Below are positions 62,811 to 64,000 of a stretch of 64,000 nucleotides of DNA, in pieces. This stretch comes from Paraclostridium benzoelyticum (lineage in GTDB: Bacteria > Bacillota > Clostridia > Peptostreptococcales > Peptostreptococcaceae), in the NCBI RefSeq assembly GCF_001006285.1, contig NZ_LBBT01000147.1:1-64000 (forward strand), read 5' to 3'. Within the stretch, counting starts at the first letter, position 1; the number at the start of each line of letters is the position of its first letter. The position numbers and the translations under genes are program-made. The notes beneath the pieces were generated by a model. It worked only from the letters and a program-made list of their open reading frames with translations, was not told where the DNA came from and searched no databases.

Positions 62811-63620
62811 ATGAAAAATAAAAAAATATTAGCTCTAACAACGGTGATAGCATTATCTACAACAACACTTGCGTTTGCAAATGAAATAAAAATAGTTGAA
62901 AAAAATGGACAAGATTATGTACCTTTTAAAACATTAGTAAAAAAACTAGGCGGGGAAGTAAAAGAATCTAAAGAAGAATTAAAAGTAAATGTAAACTCAA
63001 AAGAAGTAATAATTCAAAATAAATCATCTTTTGCAAAAGTAGATGAAAATTACTATCCATTAGAAGAAAAAGAAATAAACGGATACAAAATTCCAATAGA
63101 TACAAAACCAATATACGAAAATAAAGAGGTATATGTATCTCCAGAGTTTTTAAAAAGTGCTAATTTATTAAATTTTGATATAGAAGATGGGAAACTAATA
63201 ATAAATAACAAAGTTGAAAAAGAAACTGTTTCAGAAGTAAAGGAAGAACCTAAAAAAGAAATACCTCAAAATAGTTCTGAAGTAAAAAAAGAAGAACCTA
63301 AAAAAGAAACTCAAGAAAAGCCTCAAACTACAACAAAGCCTAGCAAGCCAAGTAAACCAAGCAATAATAATAGTAATTCGAATAATAACACTACTAGTAA
63401 ACCAGATAACAACAATAATTCAAGTAACAACTCAAACAATAGCAGTAACAATAACAATAACAATTCGAATAATAATAATACTGATTCAAATAATGGATCT
63501 AGCGGAGATAACAATAGTAGCACTGAAGGTAATAACGGAAGCAATACAAATGGAGGAAATGATAGTACTGATAACTCACAAAATAATGATTCTCAAACTA
63601 GTACGGAAGACAAAATGTAA
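62811..63620 (+). CDS. Exported protein with amine-oxidase-like N-domain and Asn/Ser-rich tail
   Basis: This 269-aa protein has a cleavable signal (LAFA at about 22). It then has a copper-amine-oxidase-N-like stalk domain (YVPFKTLVKKLGGEV...VYVSPEFLKS), a Lys/Glu/Pro linker, and an Asn/Ser-rich low-complexity tail from about residue 175 to the end. The tail looks like a wall-spanning or matrix segment. No anchor motif is seen. AAAGGAG lies before the ATG, and it is probably co-transcribed with the gene before. Confidence 0.75.
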   Translation: MKNKKILALTTVIALSTTTLAFANEIKIVEKNGQDYVPFKTLVKKLGGEVKESKEELKVNVNSKEVIIQNKSSFAKVDENYYPLEEKEINGYKIPIDTKPIYENKEVYVSPEFLKSANLLNFDIEDGKLIINNKVEKETVSEVKEEPKKEIPQNSSEVKKEEPKKETQEKPQTTTKPSKPSKPSNNNSNSNNNTTSKPDNNNNSSNNSNNSSNNNNNNSNNNNTDSNNGSSGDNNSSTEGNNGSNTNGGNDSTDNSQNNDSQTSTEDKM

Positions 63621-63843
63621 TTTTTTACTTTCACTAATATTTTGATGTGACTATACTTCATAAGTTATCAACAAATATGAATTAATCATAAATTATTTAA
63701 GCTTAAAAAAAGAAATGTTGAAAAAACGCTAAAGAATATTCTGAAAAAGTCGATATATGTAAAATAAAGAGAGCCTTTGTAGAAACTATATACAAATATG
63801 GATTAAAATGCTAATATATAGCACGTAAAATAGATCAAAATAG

Positions 63844-63903
63844 GCAGAAAAACGAAGAAAACAAGCAGAAAAACGAAGAAAACAAGCAGAAAAACAAGAA
63901 AAT
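63844..63903 (+). repeat. 21-base tandem repeat before the second Wzz-type gene
   Basis: GCAGAAAAACGAAGAAAACA recurs with a 21-base period (starts at 63844, 63865 and 63886; the third is cut short). The period is a multiple of three and the frame runs into the next gene, but no start codon lies upstream, so it is probably untranslated. The 63620-63843 stretch shows nothing I recognise. Confidence 0.85.
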
Positions 63904-63913
63904 GGAGGGAAAA

Positions 63914-64000
63914 ATGGAAGAGACTATCGACTTAAAAGAGTATTTTCAGATTATCAAAAAAAGAGCATGGATAATAGTTTTAATAACATCAGTAGCAGTA
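63914..64000 (+). CDS. Second Wzz/YveK-type protein (partial, runs off window)
   Basis: Only 29 codons are in the window. They begin MEETIDLKEYFQIIKKRAW, nearly the same as the gene at 60599, and continue into a first membrane helix. GGAGGG stands 4 bases before the ATG; an in-frame ATG at 63902 overlaps that site. This is a recent-looking paralogue that starts a second polysaccharide unit. Confidence 0.85.
   Translation, partial: MEETIDLKEYFQIIKKRAWIIVLITSVAV

Noticed and set aside
63323-63544. Leucine-rich minus-strand frame
   Set aside because: It is the complement of the Asn/Ser-rich tail of the gene at 62811 and has no independent support.
63844-63903. Possible CRISPR array
   Set aside because: The units are directly tandem with no spacers and no cas genes are near.
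1-64000. tRNA, rRNA or replication origin
   Set aside because: None was seen on reading both strands by eye; a covariance search would be needed to exclude a tRNA fully.

Overview
The window is AT-rich, densely coded DNA from an anaerobic Firmicute. The gene set and protein style point to Peptostreptococcaceae (relatives of Clostridioides, Paraclostridium or Terrisporobacter); I cannot name the species. The main evidence is a complete glycine reductase (grd) Stickland operon, indolepyruvate:ferredoxin oxidoreductase, CodY, a B12-dependent ribonucleotide reductase, an SPKTG-type sortase signal and heavy use of UGA as selenocysteine.

Layout. 1-14.5 kb is mostly housekeeping: rbgA, brnQ (with a CodY-like box), nrdJ, rnhB, an FMN-dependent hydroxy-acid oxidoreductase, a CapA-type phosphatase, yraN, comM-like, dprA, topA and codY. 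14.5-19.3 kb is an amino-acid oxidation unit: aminotransferase, iorA, iorB and butyrate kinase. 19.4-21.5 kb holds two Cys-rich small proteins and a pentapeptide-repeat potassium channel.

21.5-27.5 kb is the most striking region. It is an eight-gene operon in which four genes are interrupted by in-frame TGA codons that read as selenocysteine: a thioredoxin-like protein (UPTC), an ABC substrate-binding protein, its permease, and a MerB-like lyase with Sec exactly at the catalytic Cys159 position. The other members are an ArsP/YraQ-like permease, a protein ending in Cys-Cys, a lipoprotein binding protein and an ATPase. From memory this matches the 'Sao' (selenocysteine-assisted organometal) gene names. 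Uptake, reduction, carbon-metal cleavage and efflux of an organometal(loid) is the inferred job.

27.5-37.6 kb is mixed: a VanZ-like protein, a CheW domain with an inserted zinc-binding CZB domain, a paired ECF S-component and TudS-like desulfidase, a trehalose operon (treR, treP, treC) with two perfect operators, a HAD phosphatase and pepF. 37.9-41.8 kb is a Fur-box-controlled siderophore ABC importer. 42.0-50.6 kb is the glycine reductase operon grdX-trxB-trxA-grdE-grdA-grdB-grdC-grdD behind a glycine riboswitch and terminator, with Sec in grdA and grdB.

51.0-56.6 kb is a surface-structure locus behind a c-di-GMP-II riboswitch: two TasA/camelysin-like proteins, a SipW-type signal peptidase, an SPKTG-anchored protein and a large VWA adhesin. 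After it come an MNT/HEPN pair, a histidine kinase without a partner regulator, an LCP ligase and the start of an exopolysaccharide cluster with two near-identical chain-length genes.

At least nine long nested palindromes with a shared core (roughly TTTGCTCC...stem...AATGTCGC) sit at gene ends across the window. Their arms differ from copy to copy but stay complementary. They look like a dispersed structural repeat family that also acts as terminators.
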